A stretch of 64,000 bases of DNA from Cylindrodendrum hubeiense (GCA_014621425.1 JAANBB010000142.1:1-64000); one strand, 5' to 3'; positions 32,457-44,641 are shown, counted from the first letter of the stretch. The notes: generated from the sequence alone by a model not told the origin. Numbers and translations: made by a program.

Positions 32457-35400
32457 TGTTGCGAGTGAATCCAGTGTGGCAAGTGACTGCTGACGTTACC
32501 CAGCAGCCTATACCAACGGAAGATGTTTGAGGTCGTGAAGGCAGTAACTCGTTCAGATGCGCGATGATCAGTGTCGCAGCATCAATCGGCTCGCAGGGTT
32601 GTCACAGGCGCGCGGTCAAGAACGCTGTCGCAGATGACGGGGCAGTGTTGCCTGATATAGATGAATCCTTCCGTGAATCGAAGGCGTGTAGTGCTAGGAT
32701 TCGAACGGGGTCTGTCGATCGTGACTGGTAGACGATTGTAGCTGCAGAGCAGAGCTTCAACCAACGAGAGCAGAGCAACAGGTTCAGACGGTTAGCCGGG
32801 TGGCGACGAGTGCAGACGACCAACACAATGAAGGAGGCCGAGTTTGCAAGCGTGGCGTAGCAGAGTCAGAGCGTCAGGTCAGGTTGCCGATTTGGTCGCC
32901 TTGTACCTGCGGATGTAGATCTGAAGAGTCGACCGCGGCAGACACTGCAGAAGGGAGAGGTGCAAAAGGGGTGGGGGGCTTCTTCCTCGAAGGATTCGTC
33001 TCGTTTCGTGCCGTGTCGTGAGGTGGCGGGCGTCGTAGGAGCGTCAACGACGAAGGGAGAGGAGAGAAGGTGAAGGCGGGAAGGAGAAGAAGGGAGAAGG
33101 AGAAGAAAAGGAGGAGGGACCGCCTCAGCAAATGTCCGCGATGATCTGGAACGGAAACGGGGACGGGGGAAGGGGATACGGGGGGAGCGTATGGTGTGTG
33201 GTTGGGGAGGTGACGGTAACAGGACAGGACAGGACTGGACAGGACGAGACAGTGGGAAGAGTGGTTCCCATGGTGGGAAGTAATAAAAATCAACCGCCTT
33301 TGGGGACTGGGACGGGGAGGTTTTTTTCCTTGGGACGGGGCGACGGGGGGCTGCACAGTGCGTCTGCCGCTCAAGACTGTGATCCCTGCTCCTTACAGCG
33401 TGCGCCGGCTCCCAGCTATAAGCCCTGGCCTGGCGGGCTGGCAGTGGGTCTCCGGGCCACCAGGGCAGCCGCAAGCACGCTACCCGCCCACTGTGGAGAT
33501 GGACATGCTCCCCGTCAGCCATGACATTGGGAGAAGCGCAGGCGTGGATGCGCGCAGATGCAGTTCATTCCAGGCTGGGGGATGCGTGGACGGCATGGCC
33601 GCGACCGACAGCAGCCGCCCATTTGCCGGACAGGCGCGGGCGCAGTCCCAGACGCAGGCGGTCACAGACGCAGACAGTCACAGATGCAGTCACAGCGGCG
33701 ACCTGACGGCAGGCCCGCGTGATGTCCATTGCTGAGCAGACAGCTAGCTTCTGGCTTCTGGGGTGACAAACTTCCAGGCTCCCCCGGAGACGGACATCAG
33801 TGGCAGCGCCCCACAGTGTGAGCCCTGGTCCGGGCCACACTGGTTGGCTACTGGGCAGCTACTGGGCAGCTACTGGTGGGCCGGGCGGGTGGAGTGGATG
33901 AGATGGGCGGTGGGTTGGGTTGTGAGTGAGTGAATGCAGAGACGAGTAGTGACAGTCTGTGTGTTATGTTGTGCTTGTTGTTGTTGTGCAGTGTCTCTGG
34001 GGTTGTGGTTCCGTGTCCAATCGAGCGCCTCAGGTCAAGGGCTCAAGGTCAAAAGGAACACGGCTGGAGACGTGCTTCTGCATGCGTGCGTCTGTCACCA
34101 CCAACGAGATGGTCCTGTCGCCGAGATTCTGCTGTACTGGCTCCATGAACTGCCAACGAACTGCTCCGCCCATACATCCTGCCACGGTTGTCTCTTGCCA
34201 GGCTAGATGCGTTCCGCATGTCTCTGCCAGGTCATCCCATCGTCAGTGCAATGCATCGTCTCTGAAACATCATCTCACAATCATGACAGCTCAAGTCTGA
34301 GGCCGTCTCTAATTCATTAACCGTTGAATTAATAACTCCGGACCTAAGCATACAAGAGGAAAGAGCCCAAATTAATGCGCATGTCTCTTCGTCTCATCCC
34401 GTCTCATCCCATCTTTGGCGAAATGCCTTCGCTGCCCCCCCCCCCCTCCTTTCCCCCCCGGATGCTAACCAGCACAAGGGTGACCCAGTGGTGACCGGTG
34501 GCTGCCGGCGGTGGCCCGGTGGTAATCCAGTGGTGACCATTCTGCTGTGCTGCTTGGACCCAATACTCCAGGCCCCTCGTAAAGGCAATCTACCGTCGTA
34601 CGCAAGCTCCATGTTGTCTTTGCTTTGTCTTGGAGAAGTTCGTTCTCGGTGTCGATGGCGTCGTTGCTCGAATCTCCCCGAGTCGACTCCCTGTGCCAAC
34701 CCGACGCCGCGGCCGGCAAGAGGGAATCAACAGTGCAGAATATAGGCTGTTATGAGAGCCACGTGTAGACGAAGCACAGATCTGGCTGCGGCACTTTCTC
34801 CAGGCTCCGTCCGCGTTCCGATCAATTCATGCAGCATTCCCGACGATTCGTTATAGACTCAAAAGGCGTGCCTGCATACTCCAGACTCCGTACATACGTA
34901 GGGGTCAGCACTGGTCAGACTGTCAGTAAGCTCCTGTCAGTTGGGGCGGCCCGTCGGACACCAGTCGATGACCATCACCGTGGAGACGCGACACCCGTCG
35001 TATGCCACGCTCGCTTTCACGTCATCGCCACCACAGAGTCTCGCTCGAGTGGCCCCTATTTCCAAACGTCTCATCCAGATTTGACCCTCTTTCTCACGAA
35101 CCAGAAATCTCGCCGCCGCGACAACCAACCGGGGTCATCCCAACCCACCCGCTCTCAGGGGGGGTCTTGGCTTGAAGGCCTGGCTTTGAGGCCTGGCTTG
35201 AGGCCTAGCCTGGAGGCCATCCCAGTCCGCCTAAAATTGTCCGTCCGTTGAGACTCGGGTCCGTCCTGGGTCCGTTGGGTCCATCCACGGGTCCATCCAC
35301 GGGTCAGGACGAGATTCTACCAAGAAGCTATCAATAGACAGTAGCCATTCAGCTAGGATATCCGACCCTTGACGTCGTTTGCCTCTTGATCGGCTTCTGG

Positions 35401-36412
35401 GAACTCTCCCGGCTTCCGCCTCCAATCTTGTGGCATCCCAGCCGAGCGGATCGCACTGTGCCCATGTCTAAAGCCACCACTCACCCACCACCATCACCAC
35501 TCTGGCGGCCATTCTGGCGGCCGTCAACTTGCAAGGCCCCCCTTCTCCTTTCTCCTTTCCCTCGCCTCACCCGTCGTCCATTAAGTTCGAGAAGGCCACT
35601 AGCGCCGCCTATTTCGCCTCATAGTCCCAGGTTCAATCTCCAGTAGGCCTTCCCCCCGGAGATGGCGGCTCAAGTCACGCGGCCTCTCCACAGTCAACAA
35701 CGAGCCCCTGAAATGCAGAGCCCAAGGCCCCATTCCCCAGCATCGACCGGCTTGCCTCCGCGAACAGCTAAACCTGCAGACGCGACGGAGTCTGCCCACG
35801 TCGCTAACAGGCTGCCTCCCCTGTGGCAATTGCGATCGCACGTGTCTGTCCAGCTTGGCTTGCAAAGAGGGTCATGCGACTGCATACACCCACTCACTCG
35901 CAAACAAGGCGGCCACACATCCTGGCTGCAGCTCAGGAACCACCAACATGGACTCGGTTCAGCTCCAGTGGGATCGAAATTTGCCACGCAGATTTACGTC
36001 CATCGCCCCATACTTCGCCACGACGAGCGGGTAGATGGACGGAACGCTCCCGTTGTCAGCTTGATTGTCATACCCGCATGCAGTACCACTGCATCATGCA
36101 AGCCGGCTCGCTGCACCAAAGATCAGGGCGCGATACGGCGATGCGATTTCAGGGCCGTCAAGCGACGCTGCCAGCTGACCTAGTCCAACCACACCCACTG
36201 CCACTACAAGCTGTCAGGCGGCTGGCTTTGACCTCGATGACGTCTATGGCAATTCGCGGGGTTATTCATGAGGCCTCTGCTTGTCTCCACAGTTTGGCCA
36301 TTTCTGCGGCCAGGTTGTCAAGTACCGGAACTAGACATTATACATGGTAAGTAAGAGCGCAATAGTAAGTCTTATTCCAGTTCCATATCGTCCATGGCTA
36401 CATCAAATCTAT
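32457..36412. other. Long gene-free region
   Basis: About 4 kb upstream of the Pin4-like gene and downstream of the NmrA-like gene. No frame on either strand has recognisable domains or splice structure. Short simple repeats occur (GGACAGGACAGGACTGGACA near 33221; CAGCTACTGGG near 33850; GGGTCCATCCAC near 35278), as does a poly-C tract near 34433-34458. A long 5' leader for the RNA-binding protein gene is possible. Confidence 0.5.
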
Positions 36413-37324
36413 CTAAGACGACGAGGCGATAATCCCTTTGACAACGGCGTCAATATCCTCCTCTGCAAGACCGAACTTTTCCAAGTTGAGCTTGTGGTTG
36501 AAGTCTCCACCGTATCCCTCTCGGAAGTGGGCCGAATAGAACTTTGGGATCATGGCCATCATGTTTCCCTTCTTCACCTCCTCATCACTCTCCTTGGCAA
36601 CCTGAGCAATTTCCTTGTCTTCAATGACCCAGTCCTTGTCAGTGGTGCCAGTCACTCGCTGCACACTCTCCAGCATCTCTCGCTGAGTGACGTAGAATGA
36701 GCTAATGTAGAATGCCTTGTTCTTGTACGCAGCCAGTTCCTCCTCGGGAAGACTCAGTAGCTCGGCGACTCCTTCACCCACTCGCTTCAGGGTAGACGTA
36801 TTGATCTTGGTGTTGCCACCACCGTAAAGGGTCGCCTTCCGGGCCTTGATGTCGATGCCCCAAAGTCCCTGGTTCATGGACCAATCAAACCAGGGGTTGT
36901 TGACCACTGCGATCCAGGTGCCTCCGAGCTCCTCCACGAGCTTGCGGCGCTCCGCCTTGCCCCGCAGAGGGAGTTGTTCCTCGACCATCTGGAGCGCTTC
37001 GATGTCACTGCCGAATTCCGTAGGCAGGATATACTTGACGCCGGCCTTGACCGCAGCCCGGGTGAGAGGAGCTTGAGCGTCCATAGCAAAGCGGCTCAAC
37101 TGTATAACCAAAACGTCTTGGCCTTGAAGAGCAGAAACTAAAAAGTCCTCGTCCTCATAGGAGCCTTTCTTCACGATGCAGCCATCAGGGAAAGTGGCCG
37201 TGGAGTCACCACGGCTGATGGCAGTAATGGTGTGGACGTTCTTTGCCAAAAGAGCTGGAAGGGTAACTGATCCAACTGTCCCAGTACCTCCAACGATTGC
37301 GATCTTTCGGCCTTGAGGAGACAT
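36413..37324 (-). CDS. NmrA-like / isoflavone-reductase-type NAD(P)-binding protein
   Basis: A single minus-strand exon gives 303 residues from MSPQGRKIAIVGGTG. That start is preferred over an in-frame ATG 114 nt upstream, because the extra residues are not domain-like and the Rossmann strand begins right after this Met. The Gly-rich loop GGTGTVGS binds the dinucleotide. KYILPTEFGSD, GTWIAVVNNPWFDWSMNQG and the C-terminal HFREGYGGDFNHKLNLEKFGL are typical of the fungal isoflavone-reductase-like NmrA group. Members are either redox-sensing regulators or NADPH-dependent reductases of aromatic compounds. Sequence alone does not decide between these. Confidence 0.9.
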   Translation of the reverse strand: MSPQGRKIAIVGGTGTVGSVTLPALLAKNVHTITAISRGDSTATFPDGCIVKKGSYEDEDFLVSALQGQDVLVIQLSRFAMDAQAPLTRAAVKAGVKYILPTEFGSDIEALQMVEEQLPLRGKAERRKLVEELGGTWIAVVNNPWFDWSMNQGLWGIDIKARKATLYGGGNTKINTSTLKRVGEGVAELLSLPEEELAAYKNKAFYISSFYVTQREMLESVQRVTGTTDKDWVIEDKEIAQVAKESDEEVKKGNMMAMIPKFYSAHFREGYGGDFNHKLNLEKFGLAEEDIDAVVKGIIASSS

Positions 37325-38730
37325 TGTTGATGAAGATATGAATAAGGAAGTTGGTAGTCGTGATCGAGTTGGGTAATGATGTAGTGGGTGAGTGAGTTTA
37401 ATGATTCTATTCAACCACATTGCCAAGCAGACATCCACCTTATATACATTCTCTTCATCTTAAATCTTCCGCATCGCACTCCGACCTGTCCCAAGTCCGT
37501 GAGAACTTACAAAATATTAGCCATTCAGATTGAAGCTTATGTCGAATCCGTCGTAAATTCGTCCGTTCGGAGTCCGCAGCCATCCCATAGTGGGGCTTAT
37601 GGTCCCCGGTGTGCGCAACGTCCGAGGTCCGTTTTGGAAAGCTGACAAAGATAGCGGGAGGTCGGTCTCGGCCTCCCACTCCACGCCTAAGATCAGTACA
37701 TTCCTTAGTTCATCCCTTGGTCAGTTGCTTGCCATGATTCAAGCTGAAATCATGCACACTCCCGCCGAAAGCCGATTACGAATCCTACTGCCTTGACGAT
37801 ACACAAAGGCGGCGGGATTCGGGCTGATGGGAAATTCGATTCCCAGACCAGTGTTCAATCCGCCTACCAAGTACCAATTGGGCCATTAAACGAAGCAAAC
37901 ACAACAATCAATCGGTGGCGCACACGGCAAAGCACCAAGCCTCATGGCAAATGCTCGGCTAACGGCGGCCGCACCGCCACCACAGCCACAGCGGGACACT
38001 ATCATCTCCAGCCTTGGTTTCGACTGTCGCCGACAACGACACCTTGGCCAGCGTCGATATGGCGGTGATACCTCCCACAAGGCGATGAGCTGCCGCAGCA
38101 GCCTGAGGAAAGTCTGTCTCGGCTGTCCTTGAATCTTGCACCTCTACCTTCCCTAGGCAGAGGCGCAGCGTGGATATGCGGCCAACCGTCGCACGCTGCC
38201 AGCCAGCAGCAGCCAACGTCAGGTAAGCGCATCATGACATCTCCGCCGCCACGGCTCCGGGGAACACGGAAGAAGTTTCTTTCGAATCGGCGACCCTTTC
38301 TTACTCCATCTCTTCTCTTCTGTCAACCCCAGACACTCCCAGGCAAAGTTGCCGTGGTCGCGATATCGTCAGGCTTCAGCCTTGGTGGTGGCCACCAAAG
38401 TGCGTCTCGGGTTTACTTCGGCCGCCGCAGCCTAGCCAAGAGTTTGTCAACAGAAATCAGCAGGCGCCCGCGAGTTCACTGGGGGGTAGCTGCCTACCTC
38501 AGCGCCTGAGAACAACAACATGACTCTAGCCTTCCGCTAAATTTCTGCCACCAAATCGATCCCAACCCACGTCCCACTCCCACATCAACACCAACTCCAA
38601 CAGCATCCAACATCGCCATCCGCCGACCGACCCCGACGTTGCCGCCGCGTTCGAATCCCCATTTTTCCATCGCTGCTACTCGCATTCAACTCTATCCCAC
38701 CGTTTTTTTTACCTCGCGACTCCGTAAACA
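37325..38730. other. Divergent intergenic region
   Basis: Upstream regions of the NmrA-like gene (minus) and H2A.Z (plus). A tRNA-like promoter remnant lies at 37829-37885 (see findings). The last 200 bases before the H2A.Z ATG are C/A-rich leader sequence. Confidence 0.5.
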
Positions 38731-39537
38731 ATGCCTGGCGGAAAGGGAAAGTCCTCGGGCGGAAAGAGCTCTGGCGGCAAGACGAGCGTTGAGGGCCCCA
38801 AGAAGCAGCAGAGCCACTCTGCACGAGCTGGTCTTCAGGTTAGTTGAATTCTAACGGCCCGCAGAGCTTGTTGCCTTTGCGCGCATCCCAAGTCCCGCAT
38901 TCAAGCCCGCATCCCTCGCATACCTCGACGATTGCCCGATGCCCGACGCGTCAAACCATCCCCGCCCGACGAAAACCTCTTCCTCGACAACAGCGCGCCT
39001 TTTTTGGCGGGGATATAGTCGTGTTTTCGACTTGGCGATTCGCTTTGACGAAACGGATGCTTGGCGGCTTGCGCGTGCGGATGATGCGGGACGTGATGCG
39101 CGAAAGCTGATCTGCGGTGCAATCGTAACTGACTGCGAATTTTTCACTAACCCCTGCGTCCACAGTTCCCTTGCGGTCGTGTCAAGCGTTTCCTCAAGCA
39201 AAACACCCAAAACAAGATGCGCGTGGGCGCCAAGGCCGCCGTGTACGTGACTGCGGTGCTCGAATATCTGACCGCCGAAGTTCTCGAGTTGGCAGGAGTA
39301 AGTTCTCCGTTAGGGATGCGTCAATCCGTTCATACTAACACTCTTCAGAACGCCGCCAAGGACCTCAAGGTCAAGCGTATCACCCCCCGCCACCTTCAGC
39401 TGGCCATCCGTGGTGATGAAGAGCTCGACACCCTGATTCGCGCAACGATTGCACATGGTGGTGTGCTGCCACACATCAACCGCGCTCTGTTGCTCAAGGT
39501 TGAACAGAAGAAGAAGGCCAAGGCGCTTGAGGCTTGA
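38731..39537 (+). CDS. htz1: Histone variant H2A.Z
   Basis: Three exons (38731-38838, 39166-39297, 39349-39537) encode 142 residues, the usual size. The Gly/Lys/Ser-rich tail is [16 protein letters not shown]. The histone fold includes [42 protein letters not shown] joined across intron 2, and [39 protein letters not shown] and the extended [12 protein letters not shown], rather than canonical H2A residues, identify the variant. H2A.Z is placed at promoter-flanking nucleosomes by the SWR1 complex. Intron 1 is 327 nt, much longer than the 41-63 nt typical of this window; intron 2 is 51 nt. Confidence 0.97.
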
Positions 39538-39926
39538 TCGGACGATTCGGGGTTAATATGCTTTCTGTTTCTGTGTCGTGGGTGCTGGTTTTGGGTCGGT
39601 AATGCAGGAATGCTTTGTTTCGTTACGAGGAGGCGTCTTCAGCTGGGCGAACGTCCATGAGGCTTGGATAGCCGAGGAGCTTTGGAGGCACGATGAGTGG
39701 CGTCGAGAAGTCGCAGTCAGGCCTCCTACGGCGCCCGCTGCGAGCGGTGTACAACAAACGTGTTTGCTTTGGGTTCTGGGTGAACCGATCGTTGCTGATG
39801 GACTTGGGTAGACACGGAGAATACGAGTTCCTGGTTTGACAGGTTATCAGTCACATCGTCACCATGCTTGATCAGTTGTTTATGCAGTCTAGATGTCGAG
39901 ATGCAATTTCTGCATCAGTAGTTGAG
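39538..39926. other. Convergent 3' region
   Basis: 3' sequences of H2A.Z and of the minus-strand Cys-motif gene. Nothing else seen. Confidence 0.5.
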
Positions 39927-40538
39927 CTACGAATCTCCCAAGAAGCTATCCCCCCTCCGCACCGCCTCAGCCAAGGCATCCAGCTCCCCTCCCCGATCGA
40001 TCTCTTCGTCTGAGCCGCCGTCACTATCGCTCGACTCACAACTCGTCAGAAACCACTCCTCCGCTTCAACCGTCTCGTAAGGCGCCGCCTCCTCAACCAT
40101 GAGCCAGTCGTCGGGTTTCTCTGTGGTAGTAGGTGACTCGGCAGGCGATGGCTCCACCTGGGACATGGTTTCGCGGCGTCGCTCGTGGTTGCATTGGCTC
40201 GGGTAGTCGCAGTCTCGCGAGCAGTCGTGCGTCTTATCGACGAAACGCTTTATCCGCGCCTCTTCCATCTTCTTCTTGGACTGCCTTCGCCTTCCTACAG
40301 CGGCATCGGAAGCGCAATGCTCACGACGGCGGCGCAACTCTCCCAAAGAAGCCCAGGCGGCGTAGTCGAATTCGGAGTGGCAGACGCGGAAATTGTTGTC
40401 TTTTGTGGGCGCCGTACCGACGCAGCTGCGGTGCGAACATTTCAGGCAACGGCGGGTGGCGGCGATGGTATAGGTGTGACCACATGAGTGGCATTTCCAA
40501 CTCCAGGAGGAGGGTTTTGGCGGGCGTGATGCTCCCAT
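39927..40538 (-). CDS. Small protein with Cys-rich zinc-ribbon-like motif
   Basis: A 203-residue minus-strand frame is read from MGASRPPKPSSWSW. An in-frame ATG 60 nt upstream would add 20 poorly structured residues. WKCHSCGHTYTIAATRRCLKC followed by HRSC forms a possible four-Cys zinc ribbon. A second Cys cluster follows (CSRDCDYPSQCNH), with Arg/Lys-rich and acidic regions after it and a C-terminus ending in RGGELDALAEAVRRGDSFL. The pattern resembles fungal hypothetical proteins with N-terminal zinc ribbons. No function is assigned. Confidence 0.7.
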   Translation of the reverse strand: MGASRPPKPSSWSWKCHSCGHTYTIAATRRCLKCSHRSCVGTAPTKDNNFRVCHSEFDYAAWASLGELRRRREHCASDAAVGRRRQSKKKMEEARIKRFVDKTHDCSRDCDYPSQCNHERRRETMSQVEPSPAESPTTTEKPDDWLMVEEAAPYETVEAEEWFLTSCESSDSDGGSDEEIDRGGELDALAEAVRRGDSFLGDS

Positions 40539-41119
40539 GGTGTGTGGTTGAACGAGAGTTGGGGGAGCAGTGCAGAGTCGAGAAGATGGTGATTTCAAGA
40601 TGATGATTTCAAGATGTTGCTTCGAACTACTCTTTCAGGGTGTTTAGTGAGGGTGACGGATATGAATGAGTTGGACTGCCGCAGTCGATGATGAGTAGCT
40701 TAAATGAACCATGGCTTTGTAAATCAGAATCACAAACTGCTTTGTTTGTTGAGTGCGTGTTTGAGACCTGGGTGAAAGGATGCCTATTCTTAGTATGTGA
40801 CAATGGATACCATTGTTTAGAAGCCAGCCATAGCAATGCACTGTTCGATAACTTTGCGACGTCTTCCGAGAAGAGGTTTCTTATTCACCAACTGCAGAGT
40901 CATTGTTGAATCAGCACTGCACCCACCCTATACATGGTTTGTGAACTACGGTTCATACAATCCATGGCAAACCAAAATCGACAGCACGGATGAGGCAACT
41001 GCAGTTAGCCGGCCTTACCTCAACCTCATCTCACTTCTCTCTCACTCCCACGTCACCTTCTCCTGCTGCCATACACACGTAACCAGCGCATTCGCAGTTG
41101 TAGTGTCTCCCACGCGGGC
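40539..41119. other. Divergent spacer
   Basis: Upstream region shared by the Cys-motif gene (minus) and the small ORF with a leader intron (plus). Upstream ATGs in the right part are closed by early stops. Confidence 0.45.
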
Positions 41120-41197
41120 GTAAGTGCGTCTTGCCAAGTGGCAACAGCTGCTAACTGAGTATCAGCCTGCAAAACTACAGCAGCCCTAATTCCAAAA

Positions 41198-41410
41198 ATG
41201 GATCCTAAGACCAAGAATAAGAACCCGGCCAAGATCAAAACCGAACCAGACACAAATATAATAGGCATTGGGCCGGAAGACTCAAAACCTAGTCACAACT
41301 TGGAAGACTTTCCACCCATCGACTCTAAGGAGCTCAAAGTGTGGCTCGAGGTGTCTAAGTTGGCCAGAGAGCCCTTGATGACCATGGATGAACTTAAGAA
41401 GGAGCTTTAG
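41198..41410 (+). CDS. Small hydrophilic ORF (70 aa) with a leader intron
   Basis: The frame encodes 70 residues from MDPKTKNKNPAKIKTEPD to MTMDELKKEL and is Lys/Glu-rich. In the leader, 41120-41165 forms a textbook 46-nt intron (GTAAGT, GCTAACTG, ATCAG), the same size as coding introns in this window. This argues for a genuine transcript. IKTE fits a sumoylation consensus, which may be chance. I recognise no family. The gene lies between the divergent Cys-motif gene and the 3' end of the MFS permease. It may be a species-specific microprotein or non-functional. Confidence 0.42.
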   Translation: MDPKTKNKNPAKIKTEPDTNIIGIGPEDSKPSHNLEDFPPIDSKELKVWLEVSKLAREPLMTMDELKKEL

Positions 41411-41493
41411 GGGTGGTACTGAGTGGTTAATCCGGAGATTCGGGGCTAAATATCCTGTTAACTAGGACTAGACATAAACTCATCATGTCATAA

Positions 41494-43174
41494 CTAAGGC
41501 CGCCACCTAAAGGCTGGGTGCTTCCAATCAAGCTCTTGTATCTCCCCAGCGCTCATTCCCGCCAATTCCTCCTCCACATTCCGTGCGTCTCGCTTCTTGT
41601 TATCTGCATTCATCCAGAAATATCCTGCCGTGCTAAGCAGCAGAATCGCGGTCGCACATCCTAGGTTAAGGCCGTTACCGATCGGATACTTGGGACCGTC
41701 AGACACGGGAAAGGCCCAGGTAGATATGAGACCACCGACGTTTCCAAACATGACCTGCGAGTGTGAGCTTGGTTCAGGAAGGGGTGGTCATGAAAGGGTA
41801 ATGGCAACTTACATTGAGACCAATGGCACTGCTACGTGCAGTATCACTGACAACGTTGGCGCTAATATGGGCATTTGTCAACGTTCCCAGGACTGTACAT
41901 GTGCTGGCAATGAGGAAGCACGCCGCATATCGGGCATTCGCATTATCTGTCCCCAGGAACATAGCATAGCCCACCATGACAAGCGGTGAGGTAAGGATGA
42001 TGAGAATCTGGCGACGGTCCAGGTACCAGCTGACTGCGGGGAACGCAACCGCGAAAAAGGCACCAACCGCGTAAGGAGGCACGCTGTGCAGCTGCTTCTG
42101 GACAACGGTATAGTCAGGGTAGATTGTACCAACAATGGTGGGCAAGAAAAAGGCAAGGCCCTGGACGGTAATGTTGTTGAAAAGGAAAATGGCGGCGATT
42201 TGGATGACAAGAGGGTTGGACATGCCACGCTTCAGCTTGGTTTTGTCAATGCCGTCGATGACTTCAGTCTGGGCGAGACGCTCTGACTTGACACGCGCAA
42301 TGCAGAGCTCCTTTTCCTCTTGAGTCAACCACCAGGCTGTCTCGGGACGGTCAGTCAGAGAGAAAAAGGCAACCAGGCTCAACCCAACAGTGATGATACC
42401 CTCAATGGCAAAGATCATGCGCCAGTTGTGCAGACTACCAAAGTGGTCAAGCTTGAGGATGGCACTCGCAAGGAGACCGCCAAAGGCTCCAGCCAATGGG
42501 GCCATGACCATGTACAGCGACAGGCGGAAGGTCAATTCGGCGCGCTTGTACCATCGAGAGAGGTAGTAGGCGATGCCGGGAAGCATGCCAGCCTCGAAGA
42601 TGCCCAGCAGAAATCGGACACCGCAGATGGCGGACTGAGTGTTGACAAATGCAGTGGCAATACTGGCGCCGCCGAAGAGGAGTGATGTGATGGGGAGGAA
42701 CCAGCCAGGGCCTATCCACTTGCACAGGATGGTGGCGGGGATCTCGAAGAGGATGTACGAGATGTAGAAGACGGAGAGGATTTTGTTGTAGTCGTAGCCT
42801 TGCAAGTCAAGGTCCTCGTTGAGGCCAGCGATACGCGCGTTGCCTACGTTGTTAGTGTGGGTCAGACCAAAGAGCTCGGAGACTTACCAATGTTGGCGCG
42901 ATCGATAAAGCAAAAGAGATACAGGACAGACACAGTTGGGACTGTGTACAGGTCCAACTTCCACCGCAACCTTCTCTCAGCGGCTGGATCGAACTGAACA
43001 GTAGAGTTGCCATAACTGTAATAGGTCAGTATTGCATTGAGGTGAGTCGAGTGGTACTGACATGTCAGTCGCAGCGTGGCCATGGCCGGCGACATCGTGG
43101 ATGGTGCCTGGGCCAGCGTCCTCGACCCTCTCAGAGGAGCGGTCGTCGCTCTTTTCCTTGTCGGAGAGCGCCAT
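41494..43174 (-). CDS. MFS permease, anion:cation symporter (allantoate permease-like) family
   Basis: Four minus-strand exons (43062-43174, 42888-43015, 41813-42843, 41494-41754), with introns of 46, 44 and 58 nt, give 510 residues. The landmark string FCFIDRANIGNARIAGLNED is restored exactly across intron 2. Other ACS-family signatures are SYILFEIPATILCKW, the loop RFLLGIFEAGMLPGIAYYLSRWYKRAELTFR, and a central cytoplasmic loop with TDRPETAWWLTQEEKEL. About twelve transmembrane helices are expected. The relatives Dal5, Tna1 and Vht1 import allantoate, nicotinate or biotin; the substrate here is undetermined. The C-terminus, rich in Asn, Lys and Glu, is cytoplasmic. Confidence 0.93.
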
Positions 43175-44641
43175 GATGATGAAGAGTTGAGCAGAGTAGA
43201 ATGTGGAGGGCGAGCTTGTCGAGACGCAGATCTTCTTGGGGGGGATCGCCTTCAAATAAAAGCGCGGTCAGAGCAAAAATCGGCTTTCGGTCTTGGTCCG
43301 CCAACCCTGGTCATGGCCGCGATCTGCTCCCCTCACGTAGTATTGGGGGTGTCAGGGCTTGATGGGGCTCGACAGGGCCCGATAAAGCTAGACAGGGCTT
43401 GCCTGGTTGCTTGGACTCTTGTTGGCCTCGGCGAAGTTGCTTCCCCGCAGGCACAGTATGCAGTCAGTACGCGTGCCATGGTCGGGGTACGAATGCACCC
43501 AGGTTGTCGTGTCCCAGGCGGTGGCTTCATTTCCCAGCCTTAGCCTCGACTCAGGCCAGCCCTTACGCGGGAGCTTGTCCCGGGCCGTCGATCTGAGTTG
43601 AGGGACACCCAAAGTAGTATGACTCTCCACGGGGGCGGCTAGGGGATTGGCTGACTCGGGCATGTGGACGACTATGGTGTGCAAGCGTCGGAGGAATGAG
43701 ACGATGGCTTGGCCGTGAGGGTGCGTGCCAGTTGAGGGTGCAGGCGTGCGGAGCAGGCGGAGCGAGTTGAGATACAATGGACCACTGTGAGGTAGGGGAG
43801 GATGAACTAAACCTGAACCGCGATGCGGGGAAACAGCACCAGGACTGGACAAGGACTGGCCACCGACGAGGAGAATGAGGAGGATGAAGATGGTTGGTTC
43901 GGAGAGCAGATGGACAGGAAGAGTTAATATAAGCCACACTCTCCACCACGTGCGTTTAATCTACGCGGCAAGAACCCCAACGCGGTTTCACAGGTGGTGT
44001 TTGCCTCCCTGCCTCCTTCCCCAAGTTTTAGAAGCGAGTGCAAATCTGTGCCAGGTGTGGCTGACGCTGCCAACGCCGCTGATAATGCTGATAGTGAGGC
44101 TCCCGGTATCTGCGCCACAACCCCCGTGTCGGCTCCGGATTCCCCCCCGGGCGTCCGGATCTCGACCTCAACGTCGAATCTGAATCTCATGACCAGGCTT
44201 CCCCAGACGGAGTCCAGCTCGCTAGCCGCCCCTGTACCCCAGATTGCATCGAATCTGGGGTAACCGCCGTCCAACTCTTTTTTCCTGGTCCGGGGCGGCC
44301 CAATCACGCCTTTCGCATTTGGTTGTGGGCGCCTCATGGTCTGTGCCAAGGACCATCGGCAGTTGGAGTCGGCAACAGGCCGGGTGCCCACAAACCGTAA
44401 GCATCAGTCAGACTCATCAACCTGCAAACCTCACGGTCCTACGTCGTAGCCACATGGCCTGGCGCTCAACCTGCCTTGTTTGAACGTGGCTTGCTCCAAT
44501 ATTCGGGCCCATCCTTCGGGCCCATCCTCATCTTGGTTTGGTTTTGCCTCATGGCTGCCACACAAATGTACTCCGCATGCACGACTAGCCCGAGGCAAAC
44601 AAACGTCGATCTGTCGGATGCCAGCGTCGGCTCTCTTTTGT
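43175..44641. other. Intergenic region
   Basis: Upstream of the MFS permease and downstream of the steroid-reductase-like gene. A minus-strand frame at 43388-43939 begins with a hydrophobic stretch but has no support beyond that. No gene called. Confidence 0.5.

Noticed and set aside
32866..33522. Minus-strand frame of 218 codons upstream of the Pin4-like gene
   Set aside because: Pro/Ser/Arg low complexity from pyrimidine-rich DNA; overlapping frames are equally open; likely leader or promoter.
35662..36350. Overlapping plus-strand frames of 173 and 175 codons
   Set aside because: Two frames open over the same GC-rich DNA without domains, so openness is not evidence.
43388..43939. Minus-strand frame with a hydrophobic N-terminus
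   Set aside because: Beyond the first 25 residues the composition is random (Pro/His/Ser), no motif is seen and no splice structure supports it.
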